In this document: positions 44,510 to 54,058 of the stretch, one piece after another
Layout of the letters: each line of letters begins with the position of its first letter
Numbering within the stretch: position 1 is the first letter of the stretch
NCBI RefSeq assembly: GCF_016653115.1
Contig: NZ_NHRX01000038.1
Span: 1 to 64,000, forward strand
Length of the DNA: 64,000 nucleotides
DNA from: Rhodocyclus purpureus
GTDB lineage: Bacteria > Pseudomonadota > Gammaproteobacteria > Burkholderiales > Rhodocyclaceae
Direction: 5' to 3'
Program-made: the position numbers and the translations under genes
Notes under the pieces: model-generated
The model's database searches: none
What the model saw: only the letters and a program-made list of their open reading frames with translations
What the model was told of the DNA's origin: nothing

Positions 44510-45556
44510 ATGTCCGAACCCGTCAGCGGCACCCCCGAGGCGAGCGCCGGGACCGATTCCATGACCGCCGGCGCTGCTGCATCTGCCGACGGCGCGGTCG
44601 CGGCCGCCCCGGTCCGGCTCGTTCCCGGCGAAAAGCAGAAGCGCGAGGCGAAGACCGCGCGCATCCCGATCAAGGTCGTTCCCGCCGAGCCGCTGCGCAA
44701 GCCGTCGTGGATCCGCGTCAAGCTCGGCGGCGACAGCACCCGCTTCAACGAGATCAAGCGCCTCTTGCGCGAGCAGCACCTGCACACCGTCTGCGAGGAA
44801 GCGACCTGCCCGAACATCGGCGAGTGCTTCAGCCGCGGCACCGCGACCTTCATGATCCTCGGCGACATCTGCACGCGCCGCTGCCCGTTCTGCGACGTCG
44901 GCCACGGCAAGCCGCTGCCCCCCGACGCGGCCGAACCGGCGAAGATCGCCGCCAGTGTCGCCGCGCTCAAGCTGCGCTACGTCGTCATCACTAGCGTCGA
45001 CCGCGACGACCTGCGCGACGGCGGCGCCGCCCACTTCGTCGAGGTCATCCGTGCCGTGCGTGCCGCGTCGCCGACGACGGTGATCGAGGCGCTGGTCCCC
45101 GATTTCCGTGGCCGCCTCGACGTCGCGCTCGACATCCTCTGCGCCGATCCGCCCGACGTGCTCAACCACAACCTCGAAACGGTGCCGCGCCTGTACAAGC
45201 AGGCGCGTCCCGGTGCCGACTACGCGCACTCGCTGGCGCTCTTGAAGGCCTTCAAGGCGCGTTGTCCTGCGGTCGCGACCAAGTCCGGGCTGATGGTCGG
45301 TCTGGGCGAAACCGACGAGGAAATCCTCGAAGTGCTGCGCGACCTGCGCGAGCACGACACCGAGATGCTCACCATCGGCCAGTACCTCGCCCCCTCGGCA
45401 CACCACCTGCCGGTAACGCGCTACGTGCACCCCGACGTCTTCGTCGACTACCAGCGCGCCGCGCTGCAGATGGGCTTCACCGCCGCCGCCTGCGGCCCGC
45501 TGGTGCGTTCGAGCTACTGGGCCGACCGGCAGGCGGGCGTCGAACTGCGGGAGTGA
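44510..45556 (+). CDS. lipA: Lipoyl synthase LipA
   Basis: 348 residues from the ATG at 44510, chosen because AAAGGA is nine bases upstream; ATGs at 44492 and 44504 are in frame too. Radical-SAM enzyme that inserts two sulfurs into octanoyl groups. Auxiliary-cluster cysteines in [12 protein letters not shown], radical-SAM [10 protein letters not shown], and the C-terminal LVRSSYWAD with the conserved RSSY. The 45-residue Ala-rich N-terminus is longer than the E. coli form. Confidence 0.97.
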   Translation: MSEPVSGTPEASAGTDSMTAGAAASADGAVAAAPVRLVPGEKQKREAKTARIPIKVVPAEPLRKPSWIRVKLGGDSTRFNEIKRLLREQHLHTVCEEATCPNIGECFSRGTATFMILGDICTRRCPFCDVGHGKPLPPDAAEPAKIAASVAALKLRYVVITSVDRDDLRDGGAAHFVEVIRAVRAASPTTVIEALVPDFRGRLDVALDILCADPPDVLNHNLETVPRLYKQARPGADYAHSLALLKAFKARCPAVATKSGLMVGLGETDEEILEVLRDLREHDTEMLTIGQYLAPSAHHLPVTRYVHPDVFVDYQRAALQMGFTAAACGPLVRSSYWADRQAGVELRE

Positions 45557-45600
45557 GTCGAAAGCCCCAGGTTTTCTGTTCCGATGCCGAACTCGCCAGA

Positions 45601-45673
45601 CACGGTGGAGCGGGCGCCGGGTGCGACGACTTTTTGACAGCCATGAGGAGCGCCCGGCGCCCGCTCCGCCGTG
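45601..45673. repeat. 24-bp inverted repeat after lipA
   Basis: Left arm 45601-45624 (CACGGTGGAGCGGGCGCC...) and right arm 45650-45673 (...GGCGCCCGCTCCGCCGTG) pair at 22 of 24 positions, with both mismatches G-U compatible in RNA, around a 25-nt loop. No T run. A strong hairpin 44 bp past lipA; it could stabilise or end the lip transcript. Confidence 0.75.
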
Positions 45674-45698
45674 CGCAATTGCGCTGACGGTAACGTCA
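45673..45698. repeat. Two abutting palindromes
   Basis: GCGCAATTGCGC at 45673-45684, a perfect 12-bp palindrome, followed at once by TGACGGTAACGTCA (45685-45698), in which TGACG and CGTCA pair around GTAA. Placed between the large hairpin and the hipA-like remnant. Confidence 0.7.
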
Positions 45699-45805
45699 AT
45701 TGGCGTGAGGCAAGGGGGCTGCGGGGGACCTGCCACGATCCTGAAACAAGCCCTTGTTTTCGTTGCGCGCAACTGTTCTCGGTACCCGCCAAATCATTGA
45801 GAAAT

Positions 45806-45844
45806 AATGGTTCAGTCGCTACCATTCGTTGCATGATTCGTTGC
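45806..45844. promoter_or_regulatory. Candidate operator of the hipA-like gene
   Basis: AATGGT (45806-45811) and ACCATT (45821-45826) form an inverted repeat with a 9-bp gap. A direct repeat ATTCGTTGC follows at 45824-45832 and 45836-45844. They end just before the ATG at 45850. Suits self-repression by the HTH part of this gene, but no direct evidence. Confidence 0.5.
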
Positions 45845-45849
45845 GCGCC

Positions 45850-46835
45850 ATGACCAGTGTCCTTCCTGAAACCCTGCTGCGCATCCTGCGCGCGCACCCG
45901 CGTGCCGGCAGCGCCGAGCTTTGTCGCCTGCTCGGCGGCGTGAACCGCTCGACGCTGGCGCGCGCGCTGCGTTCGCTCGAAGGCCGCGTCGTCAGCCGCG
46001 GCGGCTCGCGGCGCATCCGCTACGCGCTGCGGCGCGAACTGCGCGGCAGCGCAGCGGGGCTGCCCGTCTATCGCATCGACGCTGCGGGGAGGGGACACGG
46101 GGAGTCGCCGGCTCTTCAGCGGGCGGCGAGTTTCCGAAATTCACCGTGCGCTGGATGCGCCAGGGGCAGGTCGTCGACCTGATCGTCAAGTTCTCGGGTG
46201 CCGACGGCTCGCCGGCGGTACAACGCTGGTCCGACCTGCTCGTCTGCGAGCATCTTGGCCTTGAATCCTTCAGCCAGCTGGGTGTTCTGGCGGCGACAAG
46301 CGCCATCGTCCGGGCTTGCGGTCGGACTTTTTTTGAAGTCGAGCGCTTCGACCGGCACGGCGAATCCGGGTGCTCGCCGGTGTGCACGCTGGCGAGCATC
46401 AACGCCGCACTGATCGGCAGCGCGGCTGCGCCGTGGCCGCGTACGGCGCGCCGCTTGCACGCGCGCGGCTGGCTGACGGCCGAAGACCTTGCCCGGATCG
46501 ACCTGGTCTGGTCCTTCAGAAGGCTGATCGGCAACACCGACATGCACGAGGGCAATCTCGCTTTCCGTCCCGGTCTGCGCCTGGCGCCGGTTTACGACAT
46601 GCTGCCGATGCTCTATGCGCCCTTGCGTGGCGGCGAACTGCCGGCCCGTGCCTTCTCCGTCGAGCCGCCGCTTCCCGGAGAAGCGGCGACCTGGCGGCGG
46701 GCGGCGCCTGCTGCTGCCGACTACTGGCGCAACTGCGCCGAAGACACGCGCATCAGCGACGATTTCCGGCGAATCTGCGCCGAAAACGCGGGCAGGATCG
46801 AGCGTTTTTTAGACAGCTGCCACGCCAGCTGCTGA
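45850..46835 (+). pseudogene. HipA-like kinase (HTH-HipA, YjjJ type), frameshifted and internally deleted
   Basis: The first frame (from 45850) encodes an N-terminal HTH region: ELCRLLGGVNRSTLARALRS then RYALRRELRG and VYRIDAAGR, as in HTH-HipA single-gene proteins. The reading then shifts near 46085-46115 to another frame containing AGGEFPKFTVRWMRQGQ, RWSDLLVCEHLGLES, the catalytic GNTDMHEGNLAF and YDMLPMLYAP of the HipA kinase C-terminal domain. About 330 residues remain against roughly 440 in full-length relatives as I recall, so sequence between the two parts is missing. It is probably inactive. Confidence 0.8.
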
Positions 46836-46842
46836 AAATCGC

Positions 46843-47619
46843 CTATTGCTCGACGAAGGCGCGTTCGATCAGGTAGTCGCCGGCGACGCCGATGTGCGGC
46901 GAGATGTGGAAACCGTAGCCGTCGAGCAGCGCCGAGATTTCCTTGAGCATCGACGGGCTGCCGCAGATCATCGCGCGGTCGGTCGCCGGGTCGAGCGGCG
47001 TCTCGCCGATGTCAGCGAACAGCTTGCCCGAGCGGATCAGGTCAGTCTGCCGTCCCTGGTTGCGGAAGGCTTCGCGGGTGACGGTCGGGTAGTAGACCAG
47101 CTGTTCGCTGACCATCTCGCCGAGGAACTCGTGCTGCGGTAGTTCTTCTTCGATGTAGTCGTGATAGGCGAGCTCGTTCTGCCAGCGCACGCCGTGCACC
47201 AGGATGACCTTCTCGAAGCGCTCGTAGGTTTCCGGGTCGTGGATCAGGCTCATGAACGGCGCGAGGCCCGTGCCGGTGGCGAACAGGAACAGCCGGCGTC
47301 CCGGCTTCAGGTCGCGCAGGACCAGCGTCCCGGTCGGCTTGCGGCTCAGCAGCAGCGGGTCGCCCGGGCGCAGGTGCTGCAGGCGCGAGGTCAGCGGACC
47401 GTCGGGGACCTTGATGCTGAAGAATTCGAGATGTTCCTCGTGGTTGGCGCTGGCGATGCTGTACGCGCGCATCAGCGGCCGGCCATTCACCTCCAACCCG
47501 AGCATCACGAACTGGCCGTTGGTGAAGCGCAGGCCGGGGTTGCGCGTGGTGCGGAAGCTGAACAGGTTGTCGTTCCAGTGATGGACCGAGAGGACGGTTT
47601 CGGCGGCGATAGTGCTCAT
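46843..47619 (-). CDS. fpr: Ferredoxin--NADP+ reductase Fpr
   Basis: 258 residues from the ATG at 47619 (an in-frame TTG lies six bases upstream). FAD-binding RAYSIASANHEEHLEFF, NADP-binding FLFATGTGLAPFMSLI, and C-terminal GDYLIERAFVEQ are typical of the bacterial Fpr subclass. It passes electrons between NADPH and ferredoxin/flavodoxin, and is often linked to oxidative stress. Divergent from a LysR gene across a 99-bp region with a palindrome, so regulation by that protein is likely. Confidence 0.95.
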   Translation of the reverse strand: MSTIAAETVLSVHHWNDNLFSFRTTRNPGLRFTNGQFVMLGLEVNGRPLMRAYSIASANHEEHLEFFSIKVPDGPLTSRLQHLRPGDPLLLSRKPTGTLVLRDLKPGRRLFLFATGTGLAPFMSLIHDPETYERFEKVILVHGVRWQNELAYHDYIEEELPQHEFLGEMVSEQLVYYPTVTREAFRNQGRQTDLIRSGKLFADIGETPLDPATDRAMICGSPSMLKEISALLDGYGFHISPHIGVAGDYLIERAFVEQ

Positions 47620-47682
47620 GAGCAAGGCTCTTGGGGAATTGACGATGGACGCAGTCTAGTCCTCGACACTCAATTGAAAAAG

Positions 47683-47701
47683 CGGATAATTTCTCTATCC
47701 G
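47683..47701. promoter_or_regulatory. Palindrome in the fpr/LysR intergenic region
   Basis: CGGATA (47683-47688) and TATCCG (47696-47701), separated by 7 bp, within ATAA...TTAT flanks. Eighteen bases before the LysR start and 64 bases before fpr; fits a LysR-type binding site controlling both genes. Confidence 0.6.
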
Positions 47702-47718
47702 TTATCTGCTAAGCCGAT

Positions 47719-48642
47719 ATGCGAATCACCCTGCGCCAGCTCGAAATCTTCGCCGAGGTCGCCAAGACCGAGAACGTCTCGCGCGCCGCCGAACGCCTCG
47801 CCATGTCGCAATCGGCGGCGAGCAGTGCGCTGGTCGAACTCGAGCGACAGTTCGACAGCCCGCTGTTCGACCGCATCGGCAAGTCGCTGCACCTCAATGC
47901 GACCGGCGCCGGCTTGCTGCCGCTGGCCGAGTCGCTGCTCGGCCAGGCGCGCGACCTCGAGGCCTACCTCGCCGGCGGCAGGCTCGGGCCGCTCAACGTC
48001 GGCGCGACGCTGACCATCGGCAACTACTTGGCGACGCTGGTGCTCGCCGACTACCTGCGCCAGCACCCCGATGCACCGGCGCAGTTGCACGTCGCCAACA
48101 CCGAACTCGTCATCGCGCGCCTCTTGCGCTTCGAGTGCGACTTGGCGCTGGTCGAGGGCGAGGTCAGCCACCCGGATCTACAGGTCGAACCCTGGCTCAA
48201 GGACGAGCTGGTGGTCTTCTGTGCGCCGCAGCATCCGCTCGCCGCGATCCGGACCGCCGACAACGCGCTGCTGGCGGCGCAGTCGTGGATCCTGCGCGAA
48301 CGCGGCTCGGGGACGCGCGGCCTGTTCGACCGCGTCATCGCCTCGCAGCTTGCCCGCTTGAATCTGCGCCTCGAACTCGAGCATACCGAGGGTATCAAGC
48401 GCGCCGTCGAATCGGGGCTCGGTATCGGCTGCCTGTCGCGGCTGGCGCTGCGCGAAGCGTTCCGCCGTGGCAGCCTGGTCGAGGTCGCCACGCCGCAGTT
48501 CGACCTCGGCCGTAATTTCTACTTCGTCCGCCACCGTCAGCGCCACGAAAGCGCCGCGATGCGCCGGTTTCGCGATCTCTGCCAGGCGATCACGGAGGGC
48601 GCGAGCAGCGCAGCGACGGTGCGGACGCCGTTCATCCCGTAG
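47719..48642 (+). CDS. LysR-family transcriptional regulator (FinR-like by context)
   Basis: 307 residues. N-terminal winged HTH MRITLRQLEIFAEVAKTENV and AAERLAMSQSAASSALVELE, then a two-lobed effector-binding domain with GIGCLSRLALREAF. Divergent from fpr, the layout of finR-fprA in pseudomonads, where FinR activates the reductase under superoxide stress. The same role here is inferred from position only. A short hairpin GCGTGA...TCACGC (48655-48673) follows the gene. Confidence 0.93.
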   Translation: MRITLRQLEIFAEVAKTENVSRAAERLAMSQSAASSALVELERQFDSPLFDRIGKSLHLNATGAGLLPLAESLLGQARDLEAYLAGGRLGPLNVGATLTIGNYLATLVLADYLRQHPDAPAQLHVANTELVIARLLRFECDLALVEGEVSHPDLQVEPWLKDELVVFCAPQHPLAAIRTADNALLAAQSWILRERGSGTRGLFDRVIASQLARLNLRLELEHTEGIKRAVESGLGIGCLSRLALREAFRRGSLVEVATPQFDLGRNFYFVRHRQRHESAAMRRFRDLCQAITEGASSAATVRTPFIP

Positions 48643-48906
48643 CAGTGCGACGAAGCGTGATGCTCAGTCACGCATCGGATAAATTCCCGCCGTCGCGATG
48701 AGGTGACGCGGTTCGCCTTCCTGCCTGTCACGTTTCGTCTGCTGGACGAGGCACGCTTCACTCACTGTTGCATCGGCGCAACAGCCTGTCCCCCGCTACG
48801 CGCGTTTGCTGATTGCTGCTTATTGACTCGGGATAGCTCAAATGAATAGATTGGCGGTGCTGTTGCTGTGAATTGATGACAAACGCCAACCTCGGGAGTC
48901 CTGAAC

Positions 48907-49533
48907 ATGAAATTCAAGAAACTTGCAATGCTTGCCGCGCTGAGCGCTGCTTCGTCCTTCGCCGTCGCCGCCCCCGCCGCCTTCGACGGCCCCTTCGTGC
49001 AGGCCGGTGTCGGCTTCGCGAATTCGCAGTCGGATTACAGCGAGACTTGGAATGGCAATTCACTCAGCACCAAACTGAACGACACCAGCTTTGTCGGTCA
49101 GGTCGCCGGTGGCTGGTCGCAGTCCTTCGGCCAATGGAACTTGGCTGCAAGCGCTTATTACACGATCGGCGACCAGAAGGCCGGCAAGGTAACTTTCAAT
49201 GGTGACAGCGCCGAGTTCAAACTCAAGGACACCTGGGGAGTCAGCATCGATCCGGGTTACTACATCAATCCTCAGACTCTCGCCTACTTGAAGCTCGGCT
49301 ACGTTGCAACGAAGGGTGAGTTGAGCGCAACGGGGGCCGGTTCTGATAGCGAAACGTTCAACGGTTATACCTACGGAGTCGGCCTGAAGTATGCCTTCAC
49401 CCCGAACCTCTACGGTGTCGCCGAAATCCAGCAGGCCAACTTCGAGAGTAAGAGCGCAACGGACGGTGCTGACCGCGTCTCCCTCAAGCCCAATTCGCTC
49501 ACGGGTATCATCGGCGTCGGCTACAAGTTCTAA
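48907..49533 (+). CDS. Outer-membrane beta-barrel protein
   Basis: 208 residues with a clear Sec signal (MKFKKLAMLAALSAASSFAV, AA|A). The mature part is made of alternating strands (GPFVQAGVGFANSQSDYS, YTYGVGLKYAFTPNLYGVAE) and ends in GYKF, the C-terminal aromatic signal of barrels inserted by BAM. About eight strands, like OmpW/Opa-type or OmpA N-domain barrels. Function unknown. Preceded by a 264-bp gap in which no other gene is seen, and followed by a strong terminator. Confidence 0.85.
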   Translation: MKFKKLAMLAALSAASSFAVAAPAAFDGPFVQAGVGFANSQSDYSETWNGNSLSTKLNDTSFVGQVAGGWSQSFGQWNLAASAYYTIGDQKAGKVTFNGDSAEFKLKDTWGVSIDPGYYINPQTLAYLKLGYVATKGELSATGAGSDSETFNGYTYGVGLKYAFTPNLYGVAEIQQANFESKSATDGADRVSLKPNSLTGIIGVGYKF

Positions 49534-49546
49534 GCCAGCCGCAGAT

Positions 49547-49573
49547 AAAAAACCCGCCGGAAGGCGGGTTTTT
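49547..49573. terminator. Bidirectional rho-independent terminator
   Basis: AAAAAACCCGCC-GGAA-GGCGGGTTTTT, a perfect stem with T and A runs, between the convergent barrel protein and MFS genes. Confidence 0.95.
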
Positions 49574-49591
49574 CATGAGCGGGCTTCCGGA

Positions 49592-50806
49592 TCAGGCCAC
49601 CGCAGCCTGCCGGACGACCGGTGCCTCCCGGATCGGCAGGTTCACCAGCGCCGCCAGGGCCGCCAGCACCATGTCGGCGTACCACATCCAGCCGTAGTCG
49701 CCGAAGCGGCTGATCGCCAGCCCGCCGAGCCAGGCGCCGAAGAAGGCGCCGATCTGGTGCGACAGGAGCGTCAGTCCGAACAGCGTGGCGAGGTAGCGCA
49801 CTCCGAACAGCTTGCCGACGATGGCCGCGGTCGGCGGCACGGTCGCCAGCCAGGTGAAGCCGAGTCCGGCGGCGAACAGGTAGAAGGTCAGGTCGGTGCG
49901 CGGCGCCAGCAGGTAGGCGCCGATCAGGAGCGCACGCGACGCGTACATCGCCGCCAGCACGTACTTGCTGCGATAGCGCGCGACGCAGGAGCCCGCGTAG
50001 AGGCTGCCGAAGATGTTGGCGAGACCGATGATCGCCAGCGACCAGCTCGCGACCGAAGCCGGCAGTCCGCACAGGTTCACTTCGCCGGGCAGGTGCGTGA
50101 CCAGGAAGGCGACGTGGAAGCCGCAGGTGAAGAAACCGGCGTGCAGCAGCAGGTAGCTGCGGTCGCGCATCGCACTGCGCACGGCCTGCATCAGTCCCTG
50201 CTCCTCGCCGGCGTGCCTCACCGGCGCCTGCTGTCCCTGCGTCAGCTTGCCGACCAGCGGTAGCGCGGCGAGCGTCATCACGGCCAGGGCCCACAGCGAC
50301 CCCATCCAGCCGACCGTCTGGATCAGCTTCTGCAGGATCGGCGCGAAGACGAACTGGCCGAATGAGCCGCCGGCGTTGATCACGCCCGACGCCGGTCCGC
50401 GCGCCTCGAGCGGGAGGCGTTGCGCGGCGGCGCCGATCAGCACCGAGAAGCTGCCGGCGCCCGAGCCGATCGCGGTGAGCAGGCCGAAGCAGACGATCAG
50501 CCCGAGGCCTGAAGTCATCAGCGGCGTCAGCGCACAGCCGGCCGCCAGCACGAACAGTCCGCCGATCAGCACCGCGCGCGGCCCGAAGCGGTCGGCGACC
50601 GCGCCGACCAGCGGCTGCACCGCACCCCAGGCGAACTGACCGATCGCCAGCGCCAGGCTCAAGGTCGCGATGCCGACGCCGGTGTCGGCGTCGATCGGCG
50701 CGATGAACAACCCGAGCGCCTGCCGCGGCCCCATCGTGACCATGAAGATTCCGGCGGCCGCAAGGGTCGTGATCAGGACGTCGGGTCGGCGTAGCGAGGC
50801 GAACAT
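49592..50806 (-). CDS. Major facilitator superfamily transporter
   Basis: 404 residues from the ATG at 50806, about 12 membrane helices. The MFS loop 2-3 motif is seen in GAVADRFGPRAVLIGG, and GSGAGSFSVLIGAAAQRLP follows. An unrelated 55-residue upstream extension is in frame but unlikely. Substrate not clear; the sequence has the look of MFS carriers for organic acids or small metabolites. Transcription ends at the shared terminator at 49547-49573. Confidence 0.9.
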   Translation of the reverse strand: MFASLRRPDVLITTLAAAGIFMVTMGPRQALGLFIAPIDADTGVGIATLSLALAIGQFAWGAVQPLVGAVADRFGPRAVLIGGLFVLAAGCALTPLMTSGLGLIVCFGLLTAIGSGAGSFSVLIGAAAQRLPLEARGPASGVINAGGSFGQFVFAPILQKLIQTVGWMGSLWALAVMTLAALPLVGKLTQGQQAPVRHAGEEQGLMQAVRSAMRDRSYLLLHAGFFTCGFHVAFLVTHLPGEVNLCGLPASVASWSLAIIGLANIFGSLYAGSCVARYRSKYVLAAMYASRALLIGAYLLAPRTDLTFYLFAAGLGFTWLATVPPTAAIVGKLFGVRYLATLFGLTLLSHQIGAFFGAWLGGLAISRFGDYGWMWYADMVLAALAALVNLPIREAPVVRQAAVA

Positions 50807-51159
50807 GGGCGGTTTCCCGGAAAGTCGCGCCCGGGCGGGCAGCGTGGCGTCAGAGGCTGGACTATAGAGCGAGTTCGTCTTCGCGCGAAATCCTTGCGCG
50901 CCATCCTGTGGGAGCGGCGGCAGCCGCGAATGCATCGAATCGACAAGTTTCGGCCCTTCCGGTCCTCCCACGGGAGAACCGCCTGCCCGGGTGCCTTGCC
51001 TGGGAGCGTCAGCCGCCGCGAACTGGAGTGGGGTGACGTCGTTGCTCCCCCACAGTTCGCTGCGTTATGCTGAACGATAGTTGCAGCGCACGCTTCCCTG
51101 GAAACGGGTGACATGGCGTGCATGCGGCCAACCTCATCGACTCAAGCCAAGGAGCGATC
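50807..51159. other. Intergenic region between MFS and DUF4197 genes
   Basis: 353 bp with no gene. It contains an inverted REP pair (50907-50973) and divergent promoters must lie here, but no convincing -35/-10 pair stood out. Confidence 0.6.
50907..50973. repeat. REP pair
   Basis: TGTGGGAGCGGCGGCAGCCG (50907 on) and the inverted TTTCGGCCCTTCCGGTCCTC (50948 on). Confidence 0.75.
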
Positions 51160-51873
51160 ATGTCGAAGAACTTCTTCTCCCGCCTCCACGCCCTGCTGGC
51201 GCCGGCCGTCTGCGCGCTCGCCTTCCTCGCCGCCGCACCGGCGCAAGCCGTCGGCCTCGCCGACCTCTCCAGCAAGGAGAGCGCGTCCGGCCTCAAGGAA
51301 GCGCTCTCGCGCGGCGCAGCAGTCGCCGTCGAGCAACTCGGCCAGCGCGACGGTTTCCTTGGCGACGCGCGCGTGAAGATTCCGCTGCCCGACTCGCTGC
51401 GTCAGGTCGAGGGCGCGATGCGCACCTTCGGCATGGGCAAGCAGGCCGACGAACTGGTCGAGGCGATGAACCGCGCCGCCGAGGCGGCGGTCGTCGAAGC
51501 CAAGCCGATCCTGCTCAATGCCGTCAAGTCGATGAGCATCGACGACGCCAAGGGAATCCTCGCCGGCGGCGACGACGCGGCGACGCAGTACTTCCGTCGC
51601 ACGACCTCGACCCCGCTCGGCGAGAAGTTCCTGCCGATCGTCAGGAAGGCGACCGAGCGCGTCAAGCTCGCCGAATCCTACGACCGCTTCGCCGGCAAGG
51701 CCCAGCGTTTCGGCCTGGTCAGCGAGGAAGACGCCAAGCTCGACCAGTACGTCACGCGCAAGGCCCTGGACGGCCTCTACCTGATGATCGCGGAGCAGGA
51801 AAAGGCGATCCGCCAGGACCCGGTCGGCACCGGCTCGAAGCTCCTGTCCAGGGTCTTCGGCGCGATCAAATAA
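51160..51873 (+). CDS. DUF4197 family exported protein
   Basis: 237 residues from the ATG at 51160, with AAGGAG upstream. Signal peptide through FLAAAPAQA|V. DUF4197 markers: GLKEALSRGAAVAVEQLGQR, FLGDARVKIPLPDSLR and a C-terminal DQYVTRKALDGLYLMIAEQE. Family function unknown; probably periplasmic. Monocistronic. Confidence 0.9.
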   Translation: MSKNFFSRLHALLAPAVCALAFLAAAPAQAVGLADLSSKESASGLKEALSRGAAVAVEQLGQRDGFLGDARVKIPLPDSLRQVEGAMRTFGMGKQADELVEAMNRAAEAAVVEAKPILLNAVKSMSIDDAKGILAGGDDAATQYFRRTTSTPLGEKFLPIVRKATERVKLAESYDRFAGKAQRFGLVSEEDAKLDQYVTRKALDGLYLMIAEQEKAIRQDPVGTGSKLLSRVFGAIK

Positions 51874-51898
51874 CAAATACGGGGACGGTTCTCGAAAT

Positions 51899-51994
51899 GT
51901 GGGAGGGGCGGTAGCCCCGAATTCGTAAGCCAAACGATTCGGGCCTGCCTGCCCTCCCACGAGACTCGCACCACGGCAGGAGCGGCAGCCGCGA
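51899..51994. repeat. REP pair plus half unit
   Basis: TGTGGGAGGGGCGGTAGCCC (51899 on), inverted ATTCGGGCCTGCCTGCCCTC (51937 on), then AGGAGCGGCAGCCGCGAA to 51994. Fills the gap before the Rep helicase gene. Confidence 0.75.
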
Positions 51995-52043
51995 AAACCC
52001 CGCGTGCTAGAATCCGGCCCCTTCCGTTGTCTGTCCGCCGCCG

Positions 52044-54044
52044 ATGTCCGCTTCCCCTTCCGCCGGTCTCAATCCCCCGCAACGCGAGGCGATCCGTTAT
52101 CTCGACGGTCCGCTGCTCGTGCTCGCCGGTGCCGGTTCCGGCAAGACGCGGGTGATCACGCAGAAGATCGCCTACCTGATCCAGGACTGCGGCTTCAACC
52201 CTGCCAACATCGCCGCGATCACCTTCACCAACAAGGCGGCGCGCGAGATGCAGGAGCGCATCGACAAGCTGCTCGGTGGTTCGGCGAAGGGTCTGTCGAT
52301 CTCGACCTTCCACTCGCTCGGCGTGCGCATCCTGCGCGAGGAAGCCGCCGCGCTCGGCTACAAGCCGAAGTTCTCGATCTTCGACTCGACCGACTGCCAG
52401 AGCATCATCACCGACTTGGCCGGCACCGTCGACAAGCAGACCATCCGCCGCCTGCAGTCGATCATCTCGCGCTGGAAGAACGCGCGCGTCTCGCCCGACG
52501 CGGCCAAAAAGGATGCGCAGGACGAGCACGAGGTGCTCGCCGCGCGCGTTTTCGATAGCTACGCGGCGACCCTGCGTGCCTACCAGGCGGTCGACTTCGA
52601 CGACCTGATCGCGCTGCCGGTCGAGCTGTTCGAGAAGCACCCGGAAATCCTCTCCAAATGGCAGAACCGGCTGCGCTACCTGCTCGTCGACGAGTACCAG
52701 GACACCAACGCCTGCCAGTACGCGATGCTCAAGCTGATCGCCGGCCCGCGCGCCGCCTTTACCGCGGTTGGCGACGACGACCAGGCGATCTACGGCTGGC
52801 GCGGCGCCGACATCGAGAACCTGCGCGGACTGCCGCGCGACTACCCGAACCTGAAGGTGATCATGCTCGAGCAGAACTACCGCTCGACCGTGCGCATCCT
52901 CAAGGCCGCCAACGCGCTGATCGCCAACAACGAAAAGCTGTTCGACAAGAAGCTGTGGTCCGACCTGGGCTACGGTGACCCGATCACGCTCACCGTCTGC
53001 CCGCACGAGGAAGCCGAGGCCGAGTCGGTGGTGATGAAGCTCCTGGCGCACAAGTTCGAGAACCGCGGCCAGTTCCGCGACTACGCGATCCTCTACCGCG
53101 GCAACTACCAGGCGCGTCTCCTCGAACAGCAGCTGCGCAACCACAAGGTTCCCTACCTGCTCTCGGGCGGCCAGTCCTTCTTCGACAAGGCCGAGATCAA
53201 GGACATCACCTCCTGGCTGCGCCTGCTGGCCAACAGCGACGACGACCCGGCCTTCATCCGCGCCGTGACCACGCCGAAGCGCGGCATCGGCGGGCAGACG
53301 CTCGCCGCGCTCGGCACCTACGCCGGCGAACGCCACCTCTCGCTTTTTGCCGCCGCTACCGAGGAAGGCTTCGCGCACCGCGTCCCGGCGCGCCAGGCGG
53401 CACCGCTGCACGAGTTCTGCACCTTCATCAACCGCTTCGAGTGGCGCGCGAACAAGGAGCCCCCGGCCCAGGTGCTGCCCGACCTGCTCACCGCGATCGG
53501 CTACGAAGCCTTCCTCTACGACCACGAGGAGCCGCGCGCCGCGCAGACGAAGTGGGGCAACGTGACGGAGTTGTGCAACTGGCTGTCGAGCAAGGGCGAG
53601 GAAGAGGGCAAGACGCTGATCGATCTGACGCAGACGATCGCGCTGATCAACCTGCTCGACAAGGGTGAGACCGACGTCGATGCCGTCCAGCTATCGACGC
53701 TGCACGCGGCCAAGGGCCTCGAATTCCCGCACGTCTTCCTGATCGGCGTCGAGGAAGGCATCCTGCCGCACCGTGAATCGCAGTCGCCGGAAAAGATCGA
53801 GGAAGAGCGCCGCCTGATGTACGTCGGCATCACCCGCGCGCAGCGCTCGCTGCACCTCTCGCACTGCGAGAAGCGCAAGCAGGCACGCGAACTGATCAGT
53901 TGCGAGCCGTCGCGCTTCATCCGCGAGATGAGCGACAGCGAGATGCGCATCTCCGGAGGCAAGGCCGCGACGCCGCCCGACAAGGCGACCGGGTCGGCCA
54001 GGCTGTCGGCGCTGAAGGCGATGCTCGGCAGCAAGCAGAAGTAG
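52044..54044 (+). CDS. rep: ATP-dependent DNA helicase Rep
   Basis: 666 residues, superfamily 1 UvrD/Rep 3'-5' helicase. Walker A VLAGAGSGKTRVITQKI, AITFTNKAAREM, motif II LLVDEYQDTNACQY, motif III GDDDQAIYGWRGAD, motif V LSTLHAAKGLEFPHVFLIG and motif VI EERRLMYVGITRAQ. The length and alignment fit Rep rather than the longer UvrD. It helps forks pass protein blocks. Followed directly by a convergent toxin-antitoxin pair. Confidence 0.95.
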   Translation: MSASPSAGLNPPQREAIRYLDGPLLVLAGAGSGKTRVITQKIAYLIQDCGFNPANIAAITFTNKAAREMQERIDKLLGGSAKGLSISTFHSLGVRILREEAAALGYKPKFSIFDSTDCQSIITDLAGTVDKQTIRRLQSIISRWKNARVSPDAAKKDAQDEHEVLAARVFDSYAATLRAYQAVDFDDLIALPVELFEKHPEILSKWQNRLRYLLVDEYQDTNACQYAMLKLIAGPRAAFTAVGDDDQAIYGWRGADIENLRGLPRDYPNLKVIMLEQNYRSTVRILKAANALIANNEKLFDKKLWSDLGYGDPITLTVCPHEEAEAESVVMKLLAHKFENRGQFRDYAILYRGNYQARLLEQQLRNHKVPYLLSGGQSFFDKAEIKDITSWLRLLANSDDDPAFIRAVTTPKRGIGGQTLAALGTYAGERHLSLFAAATEEGFAHRVPARQAAPLHEFCTFINRFEWRANKEPPAQVLPDLLTAIGYEAFLYDHEEPRAAQTKWGNVTELCNWLSSKGEEEGKTLIDLTQTIALINLLDKGETDVDAVQLSTLHAAKGLEFPHVFLIGVEEGILPHRESQSPEKIEEERRLMYVGITRAQRSLHLSHCEKRKQARELISCEPSRFIREMSDSEMRISGGKAATPPDKATGSARLSALKAMLGSKQK

Positions 54045-54058
54045 CCGCCGTCCCCAGT

